48,966 nt of DNA from positions 1 to 48,966 of the forward strand of contig JAOPVE010000544.1 in assembly GCA_025963185.1 (NCBI GenBank), read 5' to 3'. Shown piece after piece: positions 8,028 to 15,765 of this stretch; the first letter of the stretch is position 1, and each line of letters begins with the position of its first letter. Below the pieces are notes generated by a model that saw only the letters and a list, made by a program, of their open reading frames with translations, made no database searches and was not told where the DNA came from. The DNA is from Actinomycetes bacterium. GTDB taxonomy: Bacteria; Actinomycetota; Actinomycetes; Mycobacteriales; Cryptosporangiaceae. Position numbers and translations under genes: made by a program.

Positions 8028-8731
8028 GTGCGGGGCAGCCGCAGCACGTAGCCGACCCCACGCAGCGTCTGGATCACCCGGGGCTCGGAGGTGTCGACCT
8101 TCTTGCGCAGGTAGGAGATGTAGGACTCGACGATGTTGCCGTCGCCGCCGAAGTCGTAGTTCCACACGTGATCGAGGATCTGCGACTTCGACAGCACCTT
8201 GCCGGCGTTCGTCATGAGGTATTCGAGCAGCTTGAACTCGGTCGGCGACAGTTCGACCAGCTCACCGCCCCTGCGGACCTCGTGGGTGTCGGCGTCCAGT
8301 TCGATGTCGGCGAACGTGAGCTGGGCGCCGGGGGCGGCGGCCGCCTGGTCCTGCGCGCGCCGCAGCACGGCGTGGATCCGCGCGATGACCTCGTCGAGGC
8401 TGAACGGCTTGGTGACGTAGTCGTCGCCGCCCAGGCTGAGTCCGGTGATCTTGTCCTCGGTGGCGTCGCGCGCGGTGAGGAACAGGACCGGCACCCGCTG
8501 GCCCTCGGCGCGGAGCTTGCGCAGCACGTCGAAGCCGTCCATGTCGGGAAGCATGACGTCGAGCAGCACCAGGTCGGGCTGGGTGTCGCGCGCCCTGGCC
8601 ACCGCTTCCAGGCCGGTGATGGCCGTGGCGACCTCGAAGCCCGCGAACCGCAGGCTCGCAGACAGCAGTTCGACGATGTTCGGCTCGTCGTCGACGACGA
8701 GCAGTTTCGTACCCGCGTTGCCCTCGGTCAC
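8024..8731 (-). CDS. OmpR/PhoB-family response regulator (system 2)
   Basis: 235 aa. Receiver has LLVVDDEPNIVELL, acceptor Asp in LVLLDVMLP and Lys in YVTKPF; the winged-helix DNA-binding domain has ELSPTEFKLLEYLMTN and IVESYISYLRKKVD. The start is GTG with a strong GGGAGGAG 8 nt upstream. The recognition helix region is almost the same as in regulator 1, so the two may share or compete for DNA sites. The kinase follows with a GTGA overlap. Confidence 0.93.
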   Translation of the reverse strand: MTEGNAGTKLLVVDDEPNIVELLSASLRFAGFEVATAITGLEAVARARDTQPDLVLLDVMLPDMDGFDVLRKLRAEGQRVPVLFLTARDATEDKITGLSLGGDDYVTKPFSLDEVIARIHAVLRRAQDQAAAAPGAQLTFADIELDADTHEVRRGGELVELSPTEFKLLEYLMTNAGKVLSKSQILDHVWNYDFGGDGNIVESYISYLRKKVDTSEPRVIQTLRGVGYVLRLPRT

Positions 8732-8899
8732 CGCGCGCTCCTCCCGGGCGTCAGGCCCTCAGTCTGGCAGGCGGCTGGACGGGACAGGGGTCACGTACTG
8801 CGGCAACGAGTCGTCGATTGCGTTTTCCCGCAACCGCGCAACGAAAGAGGTGGCTCGCCGCGTCTACCGGATCAGGATCGGGTCGTGAAGGAGACGAGG

Positions 8900-9097
8900 A
8901 TGCGCAGCGGCACTCAGGAGCCTGTCGTAGCACCCAACGTGGTGCCGAGGAACAGTGCGAAGTTCATCCGGGAGGACCGGGCCACCGCCGTGGGACAGGG
9001 GCGCCTCGGCGCCGTGGGCCACCGGCGGCTCGACGCCGTGATCCGCCACCGGTTTGTCAACGAGCGCCGGACCCGCCGCGCGCATCCACGGGCCTGA
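8900..9097 (+). CDS. Small basic hypothetical protein
   Basis: 65 aa from an ATG preceded by GGAGACGAGG. The product is basic (REDRATAVGQGRLGAVGHRR ... ERRTRRAHPRA) with no transmembrane segment and no domain I recognise. A strong hairpin follows 50 bp after the stop, consistent with a short monocistronic transcript. The coding call rests on the ribosome binding site and terminator only. Confidence 0.45.
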   Translation: MRSGTQEPVVAPNVVPRNSAKFIREDRATAVGQGRLGAVGHRRLDAVIRHRFVNERRTRRAHPRA

Positions 9098-9146
9098 CGC
9101 GCGGGAACACCAGACGCGGGCCAACGGCCTGTGGCACGAAAAGGGG

Positions 9147-9179
9147 GAGGGCCCCGGCCTTCGAGAGGCCGGGGCCCTC
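9147..9179 (+). terminator. Strong 14-bp hairpin
   Basis: GAGGGCCCCGGCCT and its exact complement are separated by 5 nt (TCGAG). There is no long T-tract after it, as is usual in actinomycetes. It sits 49 bp after the stop of the small basic gene. Confidence 0.75.
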
Positions 9180-9412
9180 GTTGCGCTCGGGCTCCGCGTT
9201 CACGGCTTCCTGCTTTCGGTTGTCCTGCTGTCCATCGACCTCGTGTGGCCCTTGCTGCGAGTAGTGGCTGCTGCCCTGCTCCAGCGGGCGCCGGTGCGCA
9301 CGGGGGGTACCTCCGATCTGCTCTGGTGAGTGCATCATCTCCTGCGGGTACGACAGTTCCGGTGACTGTCGAGGCTGCTGTGACCTGCACAGAACACCAC
9401 AGAGGAGTCAGA
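9180..9412. other. Intergenic stretch of lower GC, open on both strands
   Basis: About 230 bp without a convincing gene. One minus-strand frame (ATGATG at about 9338, GGAG directly upstream) runs through the hairpin to 9057 and encodes a hydrophilic Gln/Glu-rich 93-aa product; a plus-strand frame is open too. Neither resembles a known family. A C6 run lies at 9299-9306 on the minus strand. It could hold an RNA element or a decayed gene. Confidence 0.3.
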
Positions 9413-9541
9413 TTGGCGACTGAATTCCAGCTCGTCGCAGATTGCCTGGATCCAGCCCGGCTGGCGCGGTTCTGGACCGCCGCACTCCACTACGGGATCG
9501 TGCTCGCCGATCCGGAGGGCAACGAGTTCTGCGTGGTCTGA
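9413..9541 (+). pseudogene. Internally deleted glyoxalase/VOC-family remnant
   Basis: From a TTG start with GAGGAG upstream, the 42 codons encode FQLVADCLDPARLARFW, the first strand and helix of a VOC (glyoxalase/bleomycin-resistance-like) domain. These are joined directly to VLADPEGNEFCVV, the last strand of the same domain. Family members are about 110-130 aa, so roughly 70-80 middle residues are missing while the frame and both ends are intact. The metal-ligand and substrate pocket would be gone. This looks like an in-frame deletion scar; whether the short peptide is still made is unknown. Confidence 0.75.
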
Positions 9542-9545
9542 CGGG

Positions 9546-10373
9546 TCACAGGAACGACGCGAGTACCCCGGCGCCGTGCTCGGTGGGAATCGTGTGGTGC
9601 GCAGCACCCGGGATCGTCACCAGCTCGGAGCCGGGCACGATCCGCCGGGCGTTCGCGGCGACCTTCCGCACGTCGTGGGCCCGGCTGCGCTCGGCGAGCG
9701 CGATCAGGGTGGGCACGGTGAACCCGGCGAACTCGGCGTCCTTGGGGCGGCGCGGCATGACGATCCGGCTGGGCTGGGTGGCGCCGAGGCAGGCGAGTGC
9801 GCGCCAGGCCGGATCCAGATGCTGGCCGCGGGTCTCCCAGCGCAGGATTGAGTCCATCGCCGCAGGCCGGTGGGTGAGGAACAGCGGTACGGCGCGCAGC
9901 ACGTAGGCGGGCGAGAGCGCGGCGAAGCAGCTCGTCGGGTCGAGCAGGGCGAGCCGGGTGACGCGGTCGGGCGCGTGCAGGGCGTAGTTCAGGGCGGTCC
10001 ACGCCCCGTAGGAGTGGCCGGCCAGCGCGGTCGCGGGCAGGCCGAGCCCGTCGAGCACGCCGCCGAGCCAGCGGGCCAGGTCGTCGCGGCCGGTCAGCGC
10101 GCGGGCGGGCACGCTGCGGCCGGAGTCGCCCATGGTGTCGACGGCGTAGATCCGGCACCGCGCCGAGAGCGTGTGTGCGGCGGCGAACCAGACCGCCGCG
10201 GTGGCGCCACCACCGGGGAGGAGAACGACGGGCGGGGCGTCCGCGGGGCCGGTCGCGTAGACCTGCGTGACGCCGTGATCCGTCGTGACCTGCAGCGATT
10301 CGGGCTCGCCGGGCCACTGGGCGAGGACGGCGTCGTAGGCGGCGGTGTAACCGGTGGCGGTGCGGGCGTTCAT
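9546..10373 (-). CDS. Alpha/beta-hydrolase
   Basis: 275 aa from an ATG with GAGGGGGA upstream. The fold signature is clear: an oxyanion-hole segment VVLLPGGGATAAVW, the nucleophile elbow AGHSYGAW (Ser at about 120), an acidic residue candidate in LALLDPTS, and a C-terminal His in GAAHHTIP. No signal peptide, so cytoplasmic. It is transcribed away from a MarR-type regulator across a 48-bp gap containing a 13-bp dyad, so it is probably the regulator's main target. Substrate cannot be told from sequence. Confidence 0.9.
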   Translation of the reverse strand: MNARTATGYTAAYDAVLAQWPGEPESLQVTTDHGVTQVYATGPADAPPVVLLPGGGATAAVWFAAAHTLSARCRIYAVDTMGDSGRSVPARALTGRDDLARWLGGVLDGLGLPATALAGHSYGAWTALNYALHAPDRVTRLALLDPTSCFAALSPAYVLRAVPLFLTHRPAAMDSILRWETRGQHLDPAWRALACLGATQPSRIVMPRRPKDAEFAGFTVPTLIALAERSRAHDVRKVAANARRIVPGSELVTIPGAAHHTIPTEHGAGVLASFL

Positions 10374-10397
10374 CGGCGATCCCCCTCGGCGGTTTAC

Positions 10398-10410
10398 CTC
10401 GATGATCGAG
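10398..10410. promoter_or_regulatory. Putative MarR operator
   Basis: Perfect dyad CTCGAT-G-ATCGAG in the 48-bp divergent gap between the hydrolase and the MarR gene. The position suits repression of both promoters. Confidence 0.5.
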
Positions 10411-10421
10411 ATACTAGACCG

Positions 10422-10886
10422 ATGACAGAAGCGGATCCCGGCCTCCAGCTCGTCCACCTGCTGCGTGCCCTCACCGTGCAGTTCGACCTGGCCGGAGCGG
10501 CGTTCGCCCAGGCCAACGGGCTGCACGCGACGGATCTGCGCGCCCTGATCCACCTCCTCGACGCCGGCCGGGCGGGCCTCGATCCGACCCCGGGGTGGCT
10601 CGGTGGCCAGCTCGGGCTCAACTCCGCCTCGGTCACCGCGCTGGCGGATCGACTGGAGCACCTCGGCCTCGTCCGGCGCGAACGCGACACCACGGATCGC
10701 CGCCGCGTACTCCTCCGCGTGACGGCTCAGGCGACCGCGCTGGGCTGGGGCTTCTTCGGCCCGCTCATCGGCCGGATCGTCACCGCCACCCGCCCGTTCA
10801 CCCCCGCCGAACTCGCCACGGCGGACCGGGTACTGCGCGCGATCCTCGGCTCGGCCGACACTGGTATCGAGAACAGTGCCCATTAG
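10422..10886 (+). CDS. MarR-family transcriptional regulator
   Basis: 154 aa. The central winged helix-turn-helix reads LGGQLGLNSASVTALADRLEHLGLVRRERDTTDRRRVLLRVT in three parts: recognition helix with SASVTALADRLE, then LGLVRRE, then the wing DRRRVLLRVT. This is typical of MarR proteins, and the flanking helices form the dimer interface. It probably controls the divergent hydrolase in response to a small ligand and itself through the dyad between them. The hybrid kinase gene begins 35 bp downstream on the same strand and may be co-transcribed. Confidence 0.9.
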   Translation: MTEADPGLQLVHLLRALTVQFDLAGAAFAQANGLHATDLRALIHLLDAGRAGLDPTPGWLGGQLGLNSASVTALADRLEHLGLVRRERDTTDRRRVLLRVTAQATALGWGFFGPLIGRIVTATRPFTPAELATADRVLRAILGSADTGIENSAH

Positions 10887-10921
10887 GTACTTTAAGGTGT
10901 TAACTCGGGCGACCGTGATGA

Positions 10922-13600
10922 ATGGGGCGTCGCTTGATCACCACGCTGCTGCTCGAATCGCTGTTCGTGCTCGTCTTCCTGCGGGCTCTCGCCGCGTACG
11001 CCCGCAGCCGCGACCCGCTCCAGCGCGATGTCATGCTGATCTTCACCGCCATGGCCGTGCTGTTCGCGATCCAGTTCTGCAAGGCCGTGCTGCACGTCGA
11101 GCCGCCCGCGCTACTGGGCCAGCTCGCGCTCGGCGGGCTCCTGCTGCAGCCGGTGTTCACACTGTTCCTGGTCGCGAAGATCCGGCCGGTGCCGCGGGCG
11201 GTCTTCATTCCGGCGATCGGCGCCCAGCTCGCCTCCGCGGCCGCCGTCGCCTTCTCCCCACCGCCGCTGCCGCCGCTCACGATCCTCGTCGGCGTCGTGT
11301 GCTTCCTTGCCACCGAGGGCATGGCCAGCGGGTTCTTCGTCGCCGAGGCGCGGCGGCGGGCCGGGGCCTCGCAGATCCGGCTGTTCTGCGCGGCCGGCGG
11401 GAGCGCCGCGATGGCCCTGACGATCCTGCTGCTCGGGCTCTCTCCGGTGCCGGGCGCGATCGGCCGGATGGGTGCCGCCGGCTGGCGGGCCGCCGCCCTG
11501 ACCGCCGCCGTCGCCTACATCGCCGCGTTCGTCACCCCGGCGTGGCTGCGGCGGCACTGGGCGGGTGCCGCCGCGTCCCGGGTCAGCCAGCAACTGCTGC
11601 ACGCGCCCGCGACCGAGCCGGCGGCCCGCACCTGGGAGCGGTACGCCGCGACGGTCCAGCGGCTCGCCGGGGCCGACGGCGCGCTCGTGCTGCTGCACCG
11701 GATCGGCGGGACCACCGAGGTCGTGGCCAGCGCCGAACTGGAGGACACCGACTGCCCGCCAGGATCCGCGCAGCTCGACGCCCTGCTCGCCGCTCCGCAG
11801 CCGGTCCGGCTCGACGCGCCGCTGCCCGGGACCGGCGAACCGCTCGAAGCCGGGATCCCCCTCGACATCCGCTACCTCACCGCGATCCCGCTGGCAGTCG
11901 ACGACCGGTGCCGCGGCGGCCTGCTCCTGCTCAACCGCTACCTCACCCTGTTCAGCGACGACGACGCCCGGCTGATCGGCAGCCTCGGCACCCAGGCCGC
12001 GATCCTCGCCGAGCGGGGCGCCGTGCTGACCGAGCAGGCCCGCCTCGCCGCCGAACTGGCCGACTCCATCTCGGCGCTCCAGCGCGCCAGCGAGGCCAAG
12101 AGCGACTTCCTCGCCACCATGAGCCACGAACTCCGGACCCCGCTCAACTCGATCATCGGCTTCTCCGAACTCATGCGGACCGAGGACGAACAGGACGGCT
12201 TCCGATCCGTGCCGGACGAGTGGATCGAGCACATCTACTCGTCGGGGCGGCGGCTCCTCGCGCTGATCAACGACATCCTGGACCTGACCAAGGTCGAGGC
12301 CGGGCGGATGGAGCTGCGGCTCGAACCCCTCGACGTGCAGGCGGCGGTGGCCGAGGCGCTCTCGGCGATCCGGCCGCTGGCGGACCGCAAGCAGCTACGG
12401 CTCGACACCGAGGTGAGCCCGATCCGGGTACACGCCGACACGGTCCGGTTCCGGCAGATGGTCGACAACCTGCTGTCCAACGCGATCAAGTTCACCCCCG
12501 ACGGCGGCACGATCACCGTCGGCGGCGCCCAGAGCGGGGACATCGGGACGGTCTGGGTCCGCGACACCGGGGTGGGGATCGCGCCCGGCGACCAGGGCCG
12601 GGTCTTCGACGAGTTCCAGCAGGTCGGCGACCAGTCGGCGCGCACGGCCGGTACCGGGCTCGGGCTCGCGCTGACCCGGCGGCTCGCCGAGGCGCACGGC
12701 GGCAAGATCGAGCTGACCTCCGACGTCGGCACCGGATCCCGCTTCACACTCCACCTCCCGATGGCCCCCGAGAACCAGCCGGACCCGTCCGTGCGCGCCG
12801 GCGGCGGCGACCTCGATTCGTGGACCGGCGGCATCCTCGTCATCGAGGACGAGCCCGGCGCCGCGAGGCTGCTGCGCACCCACCTGGAGAGCGCCGGCTA
12901 CCGGGTGCGGATCGTCGAATCCGGCGAGGCGGGGCTGGCCGCCGCCCGCAACCACGCCCCCGAGGCGATCCTGCTCGACGTGATGCTGCCCGGCATGGAC
13001 GGCTGGCAGGTGCTGCGCTCGCTCAAGTCCGACCCCGCGATCGCGCGGATCCCCGTCATGATCGTCACGGTCGTCGACGAGCGGGAGATGGGACTCGCGC
13101 TCGGGGCCGTCGACTACTTCGTCAAGCCCATCGACCGGTCCACGCTGCTCGAACGCGTCGCGCGCCAGGTCCTGGTGCCCGAGGCCGTCCCGCCGGCGAG
13201 CCGGGTGCTCGTGATCGACGACGATCCGGTGACGCTGGACCTCGTCGCGGCCAGCCTGCGGGGCGCGGGATTCGAGGTCGTCACGGCGGCGAGCGGCCCG
13301 GCCGGGTTGCAGATCGCCCGGCGCGAGGAGTTCGACCTCATCATCTGCGACCTGGTGATGCCCGTGGTCGATGGCTTCTCGGTGATCAGCGAACTGGAGG
13401 CGGATCCGGATTCACCGCGCTCGCCGATCGTCCTGTACACGGCCCACGACATGACCGAGGACGACTACCGGCGCCTCGACGGGCGGGTACTCGGAGTAGT
13501 GCGCAAGGGCGAGCACGCCCAGGCCGGGCTGCGCGACTGGCTCGCATGGCTGAGCACCAACCGCGACGAGGCCCTCACCGTCCCGCCCTACCGAGGCTGA
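10922..13600 (+). CDS. Hybrid histidine kinase with membrane and GAF sensors and two receivers
   Basis: 892 aa. Residues 1-215 hold about seven hydrophobic helices; 230-370 look like a GAF domain (YAATVQRLAGADGALVLLHR ... AIPLAVDDRCRGGLLLLNRY). HisKA has its His at about 402 (ATMSHELRTPLNS), and HATPase_c follows (LLSNAIKFTPDGG, RDTGVGI, GTGLGLAL). Receiver 1 (ILVIEDEPG, Asp in ILLDVMLPGMDGW at about 685) and receiver 2 (VLVIDDDPV, Asp in LIICDLVMP at about 809) close the protein. With no His-phosphotransfer domain and no adjacent output regulator, it is an orphan whose second receiver could act as an inhibitory sink or feed a distant partner. The start ATG has no clear ribosome binding site. 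Confidence 0.92.
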   Translation: MGRRLITTLLLESLFVLVFLRALAAYARSRDPLQRDVMLIFTAMAVLFAIQFCKAVLHVEPPALLGQLALGGLLLQPVFTLFLVAKIRPVPRAVFIPAIGAQLASAAAVAFSPPPLPPLTILVGVVCFLATEGMASGFFVAEARRRAGASQIRLFCAAGGSAAMALTILLLGLSPVPGAIGRMGAAGWRAAALTAAVAYIAAFVTPAWLRRHWAGAAASRVSQQLLHAPATEPAARTWERYAATVQRLAGADGALVLLHRIGGTTEVVASAELEDTDCPPGSAQLDALLAAPQPVRLDAPLPGTGEPLEAGIPLDIRYLTAIPLAVDDRCRGGLLLLNRYLTLFSDDDARLIGSLGTQAAILAERGAVLTEQARLAAELADSISALQRASEAKSDFLATMSHELRTPLNSIIGFSELMRTEDEQDGFRSVPDEWIEHIYSSGRRLLALINDILDLTKVEAGRMELRLEPLDVQAAVAEALSAIRPLADRKQLRLDTEVSPIRVHADTVRFRQMVDNLLSNAIKFTPDGGTITVGGAQSGDIGTVWVRDTGVGIAPGDQGRVFDEFQQVGDQSARTAGTGLGLALTRRLAEAHGGKIELTSDVGTGSRFTLHLPMAPENQPDPSVRAGGGDLDSWTGGILVIEDEPGAARLLRTHLESAGYRVRIVESGEAGLAAARNHAPEAILLDVMLPGMDGWQVLRSLKSDPAIARIPVMIVTVVDEREMGLALGAVDYFVKPIDRSTLLERVARQVLVPEAVPPASRVLVIDDDPVTLDLVAASLRGAGFEVVTAASGPAGLQIARREEFDLIICDLVMPVVDGFSVISELEADPDSPRSPIVLYTAHDMTEDDYRRLDGRVLGVVRKGEHAQAGLRDWLAWLSTNRDEALTVPPYRG

Positions 13601-13636
13601 CCACCCCTGCCGCCGCACCCCCGCCGCCGTCCGCCG

Positions 13637-13688
13637 CGAAGTGCGGTAACTGCGGCCGGTCAGGACCGGCGGGAGTTACCGCGGTTCG
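13637..13688. repeat. Intergenic palindrome, family A copy 3 (decayed right arm)
   Basis: Left arm CGAAGTGCGGTAAC is intact; the right arm has GG instead of AC (GTTACCGCGGTTCG). The centre keeps the CCGGTC-AG-GACCGG dyad. It lies 36 bp after the hybrid kinase stop. Confidence 0.8.
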
Positions 13689-13713
13689 GGGATTCGGCAC
13701 TGGGCAATATGGA

Positions 13714-13762
13714 CGGGCCCGTGGTACCGCGACTCACGAGGAGTGTCGATACCACGGGCCCG
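13714..13762. terminator. Long-loop 13-bp hairpin
   Basis: CGGGCCCGTGGTA is repeated as its exact complement after 23 nt. An inner ACTC/GAGT pairing could extend the stem. It may be a second terminator for the kinase gene or a leader structure for the next gene, whose start is 107 bp on. Confidence 0.5.
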
Positions 13763-13868
13763 CACGAACGTGTTTACCGCATCACCCTTGGTGAAGGCAA
13801 CAGTTTGGCCACGATCCTTACAGGTCTCTCACACTGGATCGATCCGCGGTTCCTGACACCATGGCGAG

Positions 13869-14486
13869 GTGCCCACCGGAACGTACCTCCACCTGGATCC
13901 GCTGACCGGCGAGCCCGCGGCCAGGGAGCGGTTCTCGTGCGCTCCCGGGCCTGCGGGCTGGCGCTACGTGGGCACGGCGATCGGCCTGGACGGACACGAA
14001 ATCGCCCGGACGGATCTCGCCGTGGACGCCCGCTGGCGCCCGGCCCGGCTCGAACTGCGGTCCGGGGGCTGGACCGTCCGGGGCGGGGCGGCGGGCCCGG
14101 AGGTGCTGTGGGTCCGAACCGGACTCGGCGAGCAACAGGAGTTCACGGCCCGCACCCCGGGCTTCACCGGATCCTCCCCGGCCTTCCTCGTTGCCACGGC
14201 CGGCCTGCTCGCGCTGGCCGACGGCGAGTCCCGGCCGGTCGAGCTGACCCGGATCGGCGGGGACGCACTCGCCGCGTCAACGGTCCGCCAGCGCTGGACC
14301 CTGGCAGAGCGCACCGAGCACGTCACGGACGGCGATCCGCTGATCGCCGTCCGCTACCGGGTGTCCGACCTGGACACCGGCGAGACCGCAGACGTCCACC
14401 TCGCCGGCGACGTCGTGCTCGCCGCACCCGGCATCGAACTGGACGCGCTGGAAAGCCCGCCGAACTACAGACCCGGCGCCGGGTAG
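13869..14486 (+). CDS. Hypothetical protein, probable beta-rich fold
   Basis: 205 aa from a GTG (an overlapping ATG nearby is in another frame). The product is rich in short beta-prone segments (WRYVGTAIGL, ARTDLAVDARWRPARLEL, GWTVRGG, TPGFTGSSPAFL, ADVHLAGDVVLAAPG) and has no signal peptide or helix. The WRPARLEL-GG-W plus GFTGSSPAF order faintly recalls putative glycolipid-binding proteins, but I would not name it so. Its last 22 bp overlap the 3' end of the convergent gene. GC-biased codons support coding. Confidence 0.7.
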   Translation: MPTGTYLHLDPLTGEPAARERFSCAPGPAGWRYVGTAIGLDGHEIARTDLAVDARWRPARLELRSGGWTVRGGAAGPEVLWVRTGLGEQQEFTARTPGFTGSSPAFLVATAGLLALADGESRPVELTRIGGDALAASTVRQRWTLAERTEHVTDGDPLIAVRYRVSDLDTGETADVHLAGDVVLAAPGIELDALESPPNYRPGAG

Positions 14487-14896
14487 TCCACCGCCGAAGC
14501 GCCGAGGTAGTGCGCCGGGTAGGTGTAGGTGGGCTCGCCGTGGTCGCGGCGGAACTGCTCGTAGTCGGCGCGGGACTTGGCGACCGTGACCTCGTCGGGC
14601 TCGGCCTCGGTGGCGTAGCGGAGCTGGTCGCGGTCCGCGGTGGGCTCGACGTGGGTCGCCAGGCCGCCGACCTCCTCGCCCAGGCCGGGGCGCATCCCGG
14701 TGAAGTCCTCCTCGGGGGCGGGCTGGTGGTCCGGCTCGTCGAGGGCGGCCGGCTCGTCCAGCTCCGCCGCGAAGAACTCGGCCGCGCGCCGCTGTCGTTC
14801 CGCCAGCGCGAGCGGGTGATCGGAGATCAGCCATTCGTACTCGGGACCCATCCCGGTGCCGTAGTTCGACAGATCCAGATCGCCGTTCACCGTCAC
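14465..14896 (-). CDS. Hypothetical acidic protein
   Basis: 143 aa, acidic and apparently soluble. It opens MTVNGDLDLSNYGTG from a GTG with GGAGTG upstream. A Glu/Pro-rich middle (DEPDHQPAPEEDF) is followed by a Tyr-rich end (YEQFRRDHGEPTYTYPAHYL). No domain recognised. Its 3' end overlaps that of the convergent plus-strand gene by 22 bp, and it diverges from the DUF72 gene. Confidence 0.7.
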   Translation of the reverse strand: MTVNGDLDLSNYGTGMGPEYEWLISDHPLALAERQRRAAEFFAAELDEPAALDEPDHQPAPEEDFTGMRPGLGEEVGGLATHVEPTADRDQLRYATEAEPDEVTVAKSRADYEQFRRDHGEPTYTYPAHYLGASAVDYPAPGL

Positions 14897-15003
14897 AGGT
14901 CACTCCTCACCATTGATCGCACGTCACTCTGGCCTACCCCACTCGCACCCCCCGCCAACCCTCTCGCGGTTTTCGGCCACGCCAATCCGGGTAACGGACC
15001 GGC

Positions 15004-15729
15004 GTGGGCATCGACGTCGGGACCTCGGGCTGGCAGTACGCCGACTGGCGTGGCCGCTTCTACCCGCAGAAACTCCCGCAGCGGCTGTGGCTGGAGCACT
15101 ACGCCGCCGAGTTCTCGACCGTCGAGGTCAACAACGCGTTCTACCGGCTGCCGGAGAAGCACGTCTTCGAGTCCTGGCGCGACCGCACCCCGCCCGGGTT
15201 CGTGGTGGCGGTCAAGGCCAGCCGGTACCTGACCCATATCAAGCGGCTCAAGGATCCCGCCGAGCCGGTCAAGCGCCTCATGGATCGCGCCCGCGGCCTC
15301 GGCGACCGGCTCGGCCCGCTGCTGCTGCAGCTTCCGCCGACCCTCAAGGCCGATCCGGATCTGCTGGGCGGCTGCCTCGCGGAGTTCGGCGACGGCGTGC
15401 GAGTGGCCGTCGAGCCCCGCCATGCGAGCTGGTGGACGGACGAGATCCGCCTCGTGCTCGAAAAACACGGTGCGGCGCTGTGCTGGGCGGACCGCCTCGG
15501 CCGCCCCGTGACCCCGCTCTGGCGCACCGCGGACTGGGGCTACCTGCGCATGCACGAGGGCCGCGCCACCCCGCGTCCCCGCTACGGCCCGTCCGCGCTG
15601 AAGACCTGGCACGACCGCCTCACCAGCACATTCGCCCCCACCGAGGACGTCTTCGTCTACTTCAACAACGACCCCGGCGGAGCGGCAATCACCGACGCCC
15701 AAGCCTTCCGCGCACTCACCACCCGCTGA
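15004..15729 (+). CDS. DUF72 (YecE-like) TIM-barrel protein
   Basis: 241 aa from a GTG. Family landmarks are present: the start GIDVGTSGWQYADWRGRFYP, then EVNNAFYRLP, FVVAVKASRYLTHIKRL, LLLQLPP, VAVEPRHASWW, LRMHEG and the end FVYFNNDPGGAAI. The length suits the family (about 240-280). The biochemical role of DUF72 proteins is not established. It stands alone, convergent with the copper cluster. Confidence 0.9.
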   Translation: MGIDVGTSGWQYADWRGRFYPQKLPQRLWLEHYAAEFSTVEVNNAFYRLPEKHVFESWRDRTPPGFVVAVKASRYLTHIKRLKDPAEPVKRLMDRARGLGDRLGPLLLQLPPTLKADPDLLGGCLAEFGDGVRVAVEPRHASWWTDEIRLVLEKHGAALCWADRLGRPVTPLWRTADWGYLRMHEGRATPRPRYGPSALKTWHDRLTSTFAPTEDVFVYFNNDPGGAAITDAQAFRALTTR

Positions 15730-15743
15730 ACCCGCTCACACCC

Positions 15744-15756
15744 CGCGAAGTGCGGT
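15744..15756. repeat. Half copy of palindrome family A
   Basis: CGCGAAGTGCGGT matches one arm of the family, but the following bases diverge and no second arm is present. It sits between the convergent stops of the DUF72 and YcnI-like genes. Confidence 0.6.
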
Positions 15757-15765
15757 GGCGGTGGT

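Noticed and set aside
13709-13868. Plus-strand frame starting MDGPVVPRL ahead of the hypothetical gene
   Set aside because: It includes the 13-bp hairpin and continues into an Arg-rich wrong frame of the next gene.
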